From Neisseria dentiae (GTDB taxonomy: Bacteria > Pseudomonadota > Gammaproteobacteria > Burkholderiales > Neisseriaceae), in contig NZ_JANIKQ010000010.1 in the NCBI RefSeq assembly GCF_024580525.1, positions 39,396 to 103,395 on the forward strand: 64,000 bases of DNA. Direction: 5' to 3'. Of this stretch, positions 34,888-42,890 are shown in pieces. Made by a program: the position numbers and the translations under genes. The notes beneath the pieces were generated by a model. It was not told the DNA's origin. It saw only the letters and a list, made by a program, of their open reading frames with translations, and ran no database searches. Position 1 is the first letter of the stretch, and every line of letters begins with the position of its first letter.

Positions 34888-37074
34888 TTAAATAACGGCG
34901 GCATTCTGCACGGTATCTTCGGTGTAGAAAACCGTTTCGTTGGCGGCATAGGCGGCGGTGTCTGCCATACCGATACCAGCGCCCGCAACGGCTTGCGAAC
35001 CGTCGGACAAGGCGGCCAAGCCGTTTTCAAGCACTTGTGCGCCGTTGCTTTCCAACAGGCCGTCGGAAACGGCTGCCGTGCTGCTTTCCGCCGCAGGCAG
35101 ATTGGCACTGTGAACGGTTAACACGCTGCCTTCGGTAGATGCCGGCAAAATGGTGGTAGAGCCTAAATCACCGCTGTACAGATAAGCGTCGGGATAGCCG
35201 TAATCAGGATGATAGAAGCTGTCAAAATCATTGAAAGCGCTTAAATACACTTTTGCCGTGCCGGTTTCAATGCCGTCGGTTGCCGTGTATTCGATCACCA
35301 CCTCGTGATCACCGGCTTGCTCGAAGTTAGTCCAATAACCAATACCTTTCTCATCAAAGTAAATCTCGGCGTTACCAGAAACCACTTCTGCATTAAGCAG
35401 CGTTAAACCATTTCCCGAAGAGGTGCTGTCGTTATCCAACACAGAAAAATAAGCAAATCCTTCATTGTTATAATCAAACGTAACAGACAGATAATCGTCA
35501 TTCAACACCAACCCTGAAGCAGCGGGAACAAGGCCGAATGTTTCTGCCAAAGCAGCGCTGCTTACGCTGCCGCTGTCAAACACAAACTCCGCTGCGGCTT
35601 CACCGGCTTGGGTTTGGTTTTCAAGGGTTAAGGTGTCGCCGGTTTCTTTCAGCGTAATCACCCAATTGGCACCCTCTTCGCGCACGGTAATATCGTCAAC
35701 CGTAATGCCGCTGCCGAAACGGACGATGTTGCTGCCCTCGGTATCGCGCACCACGTCATGACCGTAGCCTTGGGCGAAATAATAGGTGTCGTTACCGGCT
35801 TGGCCGCGCAACAAATCGTTGCCGGTGCCACCGTCGATATAGTCGTTACCGGTGCCGCCGAAGATATGGTCGCGGTCGGCACCGCCGTAGAGGTTGTCGT
35901 CGCCTTCGCCGCCGTCGATGGTGTCTTCGCCGCCGTTACCGTAGATGGTATCGTTGCCGCGGCCGCCGTTTAAGCGGTTGTAGTTGTCGTTGCCGGTGAT
36001 GGTGTTGTCGCTGTTGTTGCCAGTGCCGTTGATGCGGGCGCTGCCGGTTAACACCAGGTTTTCTACATTGCGCGATGCGGTGTAGCTGACGCTGCTGTAA
36101 ATGATGTCGGTGCCTTCGCCCGCTTCTTCGATAACGGTGTCGTCAACGTTATCAACGTAGTAAACGTCGTCTCCGGTCTGGCCGCGCATCACGTCTTTAC
36201 CGGTGCCGCCGTCGAGCAGGTCGTTACCCGCACCGCCGAAGATGTTGTCGCGGTCAGCGCCGCCGTAGAGTTTGTCGTCGCCTTCGCCGCCGTCGATGGT
36301 GTCTTCGCCGCCGTTACCGTAAATGGTGTCGTTGCCGCGGCCGCCGTTTAAGCGGTTGTAGTTGTCGTTGCCGGTGATGGTATTGTCGCTGTTGTTGCCG
36401 GTACCGTTGATACGGGCGTCGCCGGTTAACACCAGGTTTTCTACATTGCGCGATGCGGTGTAGCTGACGCTGCTGTAAATGATGTCGGTGCCTTCGCCCG
36501 TTTCTTCGATAACGGTGTCGTCAACGTTATCAACGTGGTAAACGTCGTCGCCGGTCTGGCCGCGCATCACGTCTTTACCGGTGCCGCCGTCGAGCAGGTC
36601 GTTACCCGCACCGCCGAAGATGTTGTCGCGGTCAGCGCCGCCGTAGAGTTTGTCGTCGCCTTCGCCGCCGTCGATGGTGTCTTCGCCGCCGTTACCGTAA
36701 ATGGTGTCGTTGCCGCGGCCGCCGTTTAAGCGGTTGTAGTTGTCGTTGCCGGTGATGGTATTGTCGCTGTTGTTGCCGGTACCGTTGATGCGGGCATCGC
36801 CGGTTAACACCAGATTCTCAACGTTTCTGGGCGCGGTATAGCTGACGCTGCTGTACACGGTGTCGGAGCCTTGACCGGATTCTTCAATAATGGTGTCGCC
36901 GCTTCCCGCGATATGGAACGTGTCGTTGCCTTCTCCGCCATACATGGTATCCAAGCCCGACAAACCGTAAATAGTGTCGTTACCGCCGTTGCCGTAGATA
37001 ACGGTACGGCCCAAACTGCCGTAAAGTACGTCGTCGTTCGGGGTGCCGTTCACAACTACTGTATTGGTATCCAT
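34888..37074 (-). CDS. RTX calcium-binding protein 1
   Basis: A 728-residue protein made almost from its start of RTX nonapeptides (G-G-x-G-N-D-x-x-x), for example YGNGGNDTIYGLSG. Between blocks stand segments like SSVSYTASRNVENLVLTG. Two near-identical 126-residue units and a partial third follow one another. After residue ~430 comes a calcium-binding-related domain (NIVRFGSGITVDDI), then a unique part and a C-terminus ending YTEDTVQNAAVI. There is no signal peptide, as expected for type I secretion, and no catalytic domain. AGGAGA lies 7 bases before the chosen ATG; an upstream in-frame GTG is less likely. No exporter genes are near. Function: unknown secreted calcium-folded protein. Confidence 0.88.
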   Translation of the reverse strand: MDTNTVVVNGTPNDDVLYGSLGRTVIYGNGGNDTIYGLSGLDTMYGGEGNDTFHIAGSGDTIIEESGQGSDTVYSSVSYTAPRNVENLVLTGDARINGTGNNSDNTITGNDNYNRLNGGRGNDTIYGNGGEDTIDGGEGDDKLYGGADRDNIFGGAGNDLLDGGTGKDVMRGQTGDDVYHVDNVDDTVIEETGEGTDIIYSSVSYTASRNVENLVLTGDARINGTGNNSDNTITGNDNYNRLNGGRGNDTIYGNGGEDTIDGGEGDDKLYGGADRDNIFGGAGNDLLDGGTGKDVMRGQTGDDVYYVDNVDDTVIEEAGEGTDIIYSSVSYTASRNVENLVLTGSARINGTGNNSDNTITGNDNYNRLNGGRGNDTIYGNGGEDTIDGGEGDDNLYGGADRDHIFGGTGNDYIDGGTGNDLLRGQAGNDTYYFAQGYGHDVVRDTEGSNIVRFGSGITVDDITVREEGANWVITLKETGDTLTLENQTQAGEAAAEFVFDSGSVSSAALAETFGLVPAASGLVLNDDYLSVTFDYNNEGFAYFSVLDNDSTSSGNGLTLLNAEVVSGNAEIYFDEKGIGYWTNFEQAGDHEVVIEYTATDGIETGTAKVYLSAFNDFDSFYHPDYGYPDAYLYSGDLGSTTILPASTEGSVLTVHSANLPAAESSTAAVSDGLLESNGAQVLENGLAALSDGSQAVAGAGIGMADTAAYAANETVFYTEDTVQNAAVI
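35830..36800 (-). repeat. 378-bp tandem repeats inside RTX gene 1
   Basis: The segment containing gatgttgtcgcgg recurs at 36241 and 36619, a spacing of exactly 378 bp (126 codons). The two full units are almost identical at DNA level, including synonymous positions, and a shorter third unit lies to the left. Copy number is likely to vary by recombination. Confidence 0.85.
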
Positions 37075-37340
37075 GATTTCTCTCCTTAATATTAAAACAT
37101 TATTAATCACAGGGATAACGTTAACTTTATAACGTCAAAATCATCTTATACCTTTTCAAAAAAGGTAAAAAGATTTGCCTTTGTAAATTTATCTTAATAA
37201 TAGTTTACTTAACTTATTGAAATGACGATGTATTTACAGATTAACTATAAGCACCATAGCATAAGCCTTTCGCATTTATGTAATTTCAATTTTATTTAAA
37301 TTAAATATTTATTTGGTATAAACATTTTGTTGTTTCGGAC
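37075..37340 (-). promoter_or_regulatory. Upstream region of RTX gene 1, duplicated before RTX gene 2
   Basis: It contains an AGGAGA ribosome site, a paired AACGTT-type motif (ataacgttaactttataacgtc), a small palindrome ACCTTTT-TTG-AAAAGGT, and further on a conserved TAAATACATCGTCATTTCAATAA block. The same elements in the same order precede RTX gene 2. The remainder up to the next gene is AT-rich and empty apart from the terminator of gene 2. The exact promoter is not resolved. Confidence 0.55.
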
Positions 37341-37490
37341 ACACAAAATCCAACTTAGACAAAATTTTTGCTGTTACCCTACACACCGCCGCCCTTACAC
37401 CACGACTGCTCCGCCCAATCCTCGGGCTGCCCGAAAATGCTATTATTTATTTATGAAAGAGTTTTCCTGATTTTATTTGGCTCAATAAAC

Positions 37491-37520
37491 AGGCCGTCTG
37501 AAAATGTTTTCAGACGGCCT
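37491..37520 (-). terminator. Inverted DUS terminator of RTX gene 2
   Basis: aggccgtctgaaaa / ttttcagacggcct with a 2-base loop, 27 bases beyond the stop of RTX gene 2. The two RTX genes therefore appear to be separate transcription units. Confidence 0.75.
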
Positions 37521-37547
37521 GTTTGCCGGAAATAAAAGTTTTATAGG

Positions 37548-39842
37548 TTAAATAACGGCAATATTCTGCATATTGTCCTCGGTGTAGAAGGCGGTACCGT
37601 TGCTTGCGTATGCCACATTATTTGGCACCATGCCCGCCGAACCCTGTACAACAGTTTCGGTTTCGCTTCCACCCGACCAAGCCGCCAAACCGCTCTCAAG
37701 GGCTTGGGTTTGGCTGCTTTCAAGCAGGCCGTCTGAAACGCTGCGGGCAGCTGCATACAGTTCTAGGTTAACAGGGAACAGTTCGAACAGTTCGCCGAAG
37801 CTGTCGCTACTAATACTGCTGCCGTCGGCAAACACAAACTCCGACACGGCAGGCCCGCCCTGATCGTTAAACTGCTTTTGAATGGTTAATACATCATCGG
37901 TACCGGTGATTTGTATTTTCCAATCATAGGTATTTTCAGCAACGCGCACGGCCTCGGCGGTGATGTTATCCACCGTAACACCTTCGCCGAAATATAAGGT
38001 ATTGTAGCCGCCCGTATCGGCCAAAACATCCTGCCCGCTGCCGAAGCCGAACCGATAGGCATCATTGCCTACATAACCATAAAAAACATCCGAACCCGTA
38101 CTTGAGCCGAGCACGCTGCCTTCCGGGTTATTGGCGATATAAACCGTACCGTAATCGTTGGTGTAGATTGCATAGTCACCGTCGGCAGGGGTGACTGCAA
38201 ACTCGATGATTTGATCGTGGCGGGTGGTGTCGCCGAAATAGGTGTCGTATTGCCAATACGCTACTTTGCCTTCGCTTGTATGTTTATCCGGCACAAACAA
38301 TATGGTGTTGTTAAGTAAACTGCCCCATCCACGGAAAGTGGCGGCTTCGGTAATTTCGCCGGCTATTTCGTTTCTTTCCAAACCGTAACGCTGATAAATA
38401 TTTATCAATCGGCCACCGCTAACCTCTGTGATATAAAGCTCATCGTCAGAAGACAGCCTCACCTTGTCGAAAACGGTATAGTTTTGATTATCGGTCATGG
38501 CCACTTCTGTTGTGGTATAGCCAATACCGAAAAGCTTGCCCATCTCATAAGAAGTCAGCGTTTGGTTGTCGAACTCGAAAAAGCTTATGGCGGAATAACC
38601 GTTGGTCTGGTTCAGCAGCGTAATGCTGTCGTCTGTACCCTTCAGCTTGATATGCCAAGTGTCCCCTTCGGTTTGCAGCCTGGAAACCGAATATGGAAAC
38701 TCAATCGTACCCAGCCCTTCATAACCGGGCGTAACAGTCAACTCTAAATCCTCTGGGCGGATTCCCGGGCCGAACTTCAACGTATTGTCTGCCTGGGGTG
38801 TGTCGAATGCTTCACCCGTGCCCAAACCTATTCTGCTGAAATCCAAAACGGTATCACGGCCGGAACCTCTGCCGAAATAGTAAACATCATGGCCATAGCC
38901 ACCTTCCATGCGGTCATTGCCCGCACCGCCGTCAAAATAATCATTGCCTTCTTTTCCGATCAATAAATCGTTGCCGTCTCCGCCTATCAGCCTGTCGGCT
39001 TCGGGCGTGCCGGTAATGGTTTGGCCGAAAGCTTCATCAGGCTGCGTGCCGTTTACCGCTTTCCACAGTTCCGAGGCGCCATAAAGGCCGTCTGAAAACT
39101 CGAAAGAAGCTGCGGCTTCACCGGCTTGGGTTTGGTTTTCAAGGGTTAAGGTGTCGCCGGTTTCTTTCAGCGTAATCACCCAATTGGCACCCTCTTCGCG
39201 AACGGTAATATCGTCAACCGTAATGCCGCTGCCGAAACGGACGATGTTGCTGCCCTCAGTATCGCGTACCACGTCATGACCGTAGCCTTGGGCGAAATAA
39301 TAGGTATCGTTACCGACTTGGCCGCGCAACAAATCGTTGCCGGTGCCGCCGAAGATATGGTCGCGGTCGGCACCGCCATACAGTTTGTCGTCGCCTTCGC
39401 CGCCGTCGATGGTGTCTTCGCCGCCGTTACCATAGATGGTATCGTTGCCGCGGCCGCCGTTTAAGCGGTTGTAGTTGTCGTTGCCGGTGATCACGTTGTC
39501 GCTGTTGTTACCGGTGCCGTTAATGCGGGCATCGCCGGTTAACACCAGATTTTCTACATTGCGCGATGCGGTGTAGCTGACGCTGCTGTAAATGGTGTCG
39601 GTGCCTTCGCCCGCTTCTTCGGTTACGGTGTCGCCGCTTCCCTTAATATGGAACGTGTCGTTACCTTCTCCGCCATACATGGCATCCAAGCCCGATAAAC
39701 CGTAAATGGTATCGTTGCCGCCGTTGCCGTAGATAACGGTACGGCCCAAACTGCCGTAAAGCACATCGTTATTCTGGGTGCCGACCACAACCACTACATC
39801 ATTACCGGCAACAGGCACATAGGTATTGAGATTGGCATTCAT
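37548..39842 (-). CDS. RTX calcium-binding protein 2
   Basis: A 764-residue paralogue of RTX protein 1. The first ~100 residues of RTX repeats and the NIVRFGSGITVDDITVREEGANW domain are nearly the same. The 378-bp repeats are lacking, and instead there is a unique central part: a second RTX patch (LIGGDGNDLLIGKEGND), then two more calcium-binding-related domains (TLKFGPGIRPEDL and TLYFGEGVTVDNI). The C-terminus ends YTEDNMQNIAVI, like its paralogue, so the last ~50 residues may be the shared secretion signal. A DUS encodes VSDGLLES near the end. The ATG preceded by a GGAG site is preferred to an upstream GTG. Confidence 0.88.
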   Translation of the reverse strand: MNANLNTYVPVAGNDVVVVVGTQNNDVLYGSLGRTVIYGNGGNDTIYGLSGLDAMYGGEGNDTFHIKGSGDTVTEEAGEGTDTIYSSVSYTASRNVENLVLTGDARINGTGNNSDNVITGNDNYNRLNGGRGNDTIYGNGGEDTIDGGEGDDKLYGGADRDHIFGGTGNDLLRGQVGNDTYYFAQGYGHDVVRDTEGSNIVRFGSGITVDDITVREEGANWVITLKETGDTLTLENQTQAGEAAASFEFSDGLYGASELWKAVNGTQPDEAFGQTITGTPEADRLIGGDGNDLLIGKEGNDYFDGGAGNDRMEGGYGHDVYYFGRGSGRDTVLDFSRIGLGTGEAFDTPQADNTLKFGPGIRPEDLELTVTPGYEGLGTIEFPYSVSRLQTEGDTWHIKLKGTDDSITLLNQTNGYSAISFFEFDNQTLTSYEMGKLFGIGYTTTEVAMTDNQNYTVFDKVRLSSDDELYITEVSGGRLINIYQRYGLERNEIAGEITEAATFRGWGSLLNNTILFVPDKHTSEGKVAYWQYDTYFGDTTRHDQIIEFAVTPADGDYAIYTNDYGTVYIANNPEGSVLGSSTGSDVFYGYVGNDAYRFGFGSGQDVLADTGGYNTLYFGEGVTVDNITAEAVRVAENTYDWKIQITGTDDVLTIQKQFNDQGGPAVSEFVFADGSSISSDSFGELFELFPVNLELYAAARSVSDGLLESSQTQALESGLAAWSGGSETETVVQGSAGMVPNNVAYASNGTAFYTEDNMQNIAVI

Positions 39843-40369
39843 GATTTCACTCCTTAATATTAAAAAATTATTAATCACGGAGATAACGTTAACTTTCTAA
39901 CGTTATAATCATCTTATGCCTTTTCAAAAAAGGTAAAAAGATTTTATTTTGTAAAATTATTTTAAGAAATATTATCCAAGTTATTGAAATGACGATGTAT
40001 TTAGAAAGGCTTTATAACACTAGAGCGGCAAGCTTTTTTTATCTTTCGTATTTATCCAAACTATTTAAATCAAATATTCATTTAAACTAAACATTTACAC
40101 TTTCTCATAGGCAACAAACTTATTAAAGCAAAACCTTGACCGCATCCAAACTCATATTCCCCTCACTTCACAACAACCCGGCTCCAACACCAATCTGCTT
40201 GACACCCATACCATTTATTTATAAACAGAATATTCTGCTATCAATATAAAGCCGGCCGTCTGAAAACCATCTTGACGCATATTAAACCCGCCATAAAAAC
40301 CACACATCGGATACATCTTTTCAGGTATGCTTACGCCTGTTTGATATTTGCCATAGCAAAGGAACCGTC
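39843..40369. promoter_or_regulatory. Divergent region between RTX gene 2 and ubiM
   Basis: The left ~170 bases repeat the upstream block of RTX gene 1 (AACGTT pair, ACCTTTT-TTG-AAAAGG palindrome, TCGTCATTTCAATAA block), with further weaker similarity to about 40095. The rest is AT-rich. One DUS core lies near 40255. The ubiM start is preceded by aaagga. No gene is seen. Confidence 0.5.
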
Positions 40370-41554
40370 ATGACTCCGACCAGCGACATTATCGTCGTCG
40401 GCGCAGGCCCGGCAGGATTGAGCTTCGCCGCCTCTTTGGCAGGCAGCGGCCTGAGCGTTACCTTAATTGAAAAAAGCCCGCTGGAAACCCTGCAAAACCC
40501 GCCTTACGACGGCAGGGAAATCGCCCTGACGCACCTTTCCAAAGAAATCATGCAGCGTTTGGGTATGTGGCAGCGTATTCCCGAAAGCGAAATCTATCCT
40601 TTGCGCGACGCCAAAGTGCTCAACGGGCAATCCAACTATCAACTGCATTTTCCACAGCCCAACCAAGCGCGCGGCGAGCCTGCCGACTGCTTGGGCTATC
40701 TGATTTCCAACCACAACATCCGCAAAGCTGCATACGAAACTGCGGCAGAATCGGAAAACGTGTCTTTCATCTGCGCCTTGGGCGTGAAAGAAGTCAAAAC
40801 CAACCCCGACCAAGCGCAAGTGGTTTTGGAAAACGGCGAAACGCTGACGGCCAAACTGTTGATTGCCGCCGACAGCCGTTTCTCGCAAACCCGCCGACAG
40901 CTCGGCATTGCATCCGATATGCACGATTACAGCCGCACCATGTTTCTATGCCGTATGAAACACACCATTTCCAATCAGCATACTGCTTACGAGTGCTTCC
41001 ATTACGGCCGCACCATCGCCCTATTACCGCTGGAAGAATATTTAACCAACACCGTAATTACGGTTGACAGCGACCGTGCCTCATCTGTTCAAAACCTTTC
41101 GCCCGAAGAGTTGGCGGAAAGCGTCAAACAACAGCTTAACGGCCGCTTGGGCGAGATGGAATTGGTCAGCACCATTCACGCTTATCCGCTGGTCGGCATG
41201 TTGGCCGAACGGTTTTACGGCACCCGCAGCGCGCTGATTGGTGATGCGGCAGTAGGTATGCACCCCGTTACCGCCCACGGTTTCAATTTAGGTTTATCCA
41301 GTGCCGATATCCTTGCCGGCCTGGTCAAAGAAGCGGCACGGCAAGGGCACGATATCGCCTCCCCTACCCTGCTTTCCCACTATGACAGCAAACACGCCCT
41401 GCACGCCCGCCCGTTATATCACGGCACCAATATGCTGTTAAAACTGTTTACCGACGAAACCCCGCCCGCCAAACTACTGCGCGGTTTGGTGCTGCGTGTG
41501 AGCAATAACCTGCCGCCATTGAAAAAACTGATTACACGGCAATTAACGGGCTAG
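40370..41554 (+). CDS. ubiM: FAD-dependent ubiquinone hydroxylase, UbiM type
   Basis: A 394-residue UbiH/VisC-family flavoprotein monooxygenase. The N-terminal dinucleotide motif is VVGAGPAGLSFAASL, the middle DG-type region includes LLIAADSRFSQTR, and the second FAD motif is ALIGDAAVGMHPVTAHGFNLGL. It hydroxylates the ring of ubiquinone precursors with O2 and NADPH. Neisseria are known to use UbiM, a single broad enzyme in place of several E. coli hydroxylases. I assign UbiM from genus knowledge more than from a distinguishing motif; UbiH/UbiF is the alternative. Confidence 0.8.
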   Translation: MTPTSDIIVVGAGPAGLSFAASLAGSGLSVTLIEKSPLETLQNPPYDGREIALTHLSKEIMQRLGMWQRIPESEIYPLRDAKVLNGQSNYQLHFPQPNQARGEPADCLGYLISNHNIRKAAYETAAESENVSFICALGVKEVKTNPDQAQVVLENGETLTAKLLIAADSRFSQTRRQLGIASDMHDYSRTMFLCRMKHTISNQHTAYECFHYGRTIALLPLEEYLTNTVITVDSDRASSVQNLSPEELAESVKQQLNGRLGEMELVSTIHAYPLVGMLAERFYGTRSALIGDAAVGMHPVTAHGFNLGLSSADILAGLVKEAARQGHDIASPTLLSHYDSKHALHARPLYHGTNMLLKLFTDETPPAKLLRGLVLRVSNNLPPLKKLITRQLTG

Positions 41555-41613
41555 CCCGGTTTTATTCATTAACCGCTTGGTGCCAAACCGGAATATTTGT
41601 ACAGCCCTATAAT

Positions 41614-41697
41614 TAAACCAATCAATTTTCATAACAGCTCCGCCATACTCGAGCCAAGCTTGAGTATGACGTATGTTTTTTATTAAATTGATTAGCC
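41614..41697. repeat. Nested palindromic element
   Basis: Outer arms aatcaattt (41620-41628) and aaattgatt (41685-41693) enclose an inner hairpin catactcgag-ccaag-cttgagtatg (about 41644-41668). It has the look of a small non-coding mobile remnant. The family is not recognised. Confidence 0.4.
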
Positions 41698-41727
41698 ATA
41701 ACGGACAGGTATTTTCAGACGGCCTGC

Positions 41728-41783
41728 GACCTTTGCAAAAATACCTTGAGGCCGTCTGAAGCCAATCAAATTTTGCAAAGGTC
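41728..41783. repeat. Short element with CCTTTGCAAA ends and an internal DUS
   Basis: gacctttgcaaaa (41728-41740) and its exact reverse complement ttttgcaaaggtc (41771-41783) enclose 30 bases containing an AGGCCGTCTGAA. The same terminal word occurs in the 143-bp element at 59937-60079, so the two are probably related. Confidence 0.55.
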
Positions 41784-41816
41784 TCAAACTGGTTCCTGTT
41801 TTACAAAAAAAAATTC

Positions 41817-41838
41817 AGGGCGGGTGCAAACCCGCCCT
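41817..41838 (-). terminator. Terminator of the cheA/cheY/cheX-like operon
   Basis: Perfect 9-bp stem (agggcgggt / acccgccct) with a 4-base loop. On the minus strand it is followed by a run of T (the a-run at 41805-41813). Confidence 0.85.
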
Positions 41839-41929
41839 TATAAACTTTACAACAATAACTTTTGAGAAACCCCGGATATCCAAAACCCTGCCGATTACCC
41901 CCCAATACTTAATCAAATAAGCAACCGGC

Positions 41930-42418
41930 TTATACAGGCTCTCCGTTTTTAGGGGTGTTTCTGTTTTTATCTTTATACAACGCCACAACGATTGCGGCCT
42001 GACACCGTTTCCATTCCAAAGGAATCACAAACGAACGTCCTTCTCTCGGCAACATAATTTCGTCCGGCGCACCACGGATTACAATAGGCACGGAAATTTC
42101 AAACTTTTCTCCAAACTCACTGCGCGCATTACCGGCAATCGTATTGGCAACCTCTCCAACCAAATCCATCAGGTTAGCCTCGGAAGTATCTTTCTCACCC
42201 ATCAGCTCAAGCAGTCGTTTAGCCATTTTTTCAGGAGAAGTAAAATAAACAATCCCTTTATTTTTTCCGGAAATCGCAATCACACCGGAATAATGCTGCG
42301 CTTCCGGGATAGAATTTTCAACCAAATACGGCGTGCCTACAAAAATCTCCTCCCCCGACACTCGGGTAAAATATTTTCTAACCCCTTCTAAAAATACCTG
42401 AAGCTGATCTTCTCTCAC
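41930..42418 (-). CDS. CheX-like phosphatase
   Basis: A 162-residue CheC/CheX-family protein. The phosphatase ExxN motif is present as E89-V-A-N92 in DLVGEVANTIAGNA, and the C-terminal sheet region reads SFVIPLEWKRC. CheX dephosphorylates phospho-CheY. The start is a GTG overlapping the stop of the cheY-like gene (GTGA), so translation is coupled. Third gene of the operon. Confidence 0.8.
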   Translation of the reverse strand: MREDQLQVFLEGVRKYFTRVSGEEIFVGTPYLVENSIPEAQHYSGVIAISGKNKGIVYFTSPEKMAKRLLELMGEKDTSEANLMDLVGEVANTIAGNARSEFGEKFEISVPIVIRGAPDEIMLPREGRSFVIPLEWKRCQAAIVVALYKDKNRNTPKNGEPV

Positions 42419-42789
42419 TTTTGCAACCCTTCCGCCATTTCATTGAGCGCGTCAAATAGTTCTTCATCGGTAAACGGTTTATAAAGAAACCCTCTTGCAC
42501 CATATTCCAATGCTTTAATACCGGTGGCTTTATCTGCCAACGCCGAAACAACCAAAATATTGGCATCTTCATTCAGGCTGATAATATTACGGATACACTC
42601 CAGCCCATTCATTTCAGGCATAGTTAAATCCATGGTAACAATATCAGGGCGCAAAACATCATAAAGCTGCACCGCATCTCTTCCGTTTGCCGCCGTTGCC
42701 ACCACGTCAAAGCGCATACTTTCCGAGCCGCGCGTAATGCGGTTACGGATAATATTGGAATCGTCCACCACCATTATTGTAAGCATCAT
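42415..42789 (-). CDS. CheY-like response regulator
   Basis: A 124-residue single receiver domain: acidic pair D9/D10, phospho-acceptor D54 in TMDLTMPEMNG, S82 and K104 (FLYKPF). There is no output domain. It lies between the kinase and the CheX-like phosphatase and is presumably their shared phospho-target. Two adjacent ATG codons are possible starts. Confidence 0.92.
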   Translation of the reverse strand: MMLTIMVVDDSNIIRNRITRGSESMRFDVVATAANGRDAVQLYDVLRPDIVTMDLTMPEMNGLECIRNIISLNEDANILVVSALADKATGIKALEYGARGFLYKPFTDEELFDALNEMAEGLQK

Positions 42790-42890
42790 TTTTTCCCTAT
42801 ATTGTGTGTTAAAGCCAATTTTATTCTAAGCATGAAAGCCTCTTTTCAATACTGATTACTCTCAGCAACCATATGATTTTAATTTTATTT

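Noticed and set aside
35758..36729. Plus-strand frames in the RTX repeats and a CRISPR-like regular pattern
   Set aside because: The period comes from coding RTX repeats on the minus strand; there are no short identical repeats with unique spacers.
37075..37110. GTG start for RTX gene 1 twelve codons upstream (likewise for RTX gene 2)
   Set aside because: The purine-rich ribosome site (AGGAGA for gene 1, GGAG for gene 2) is placed for the downstream ATG in both genes.
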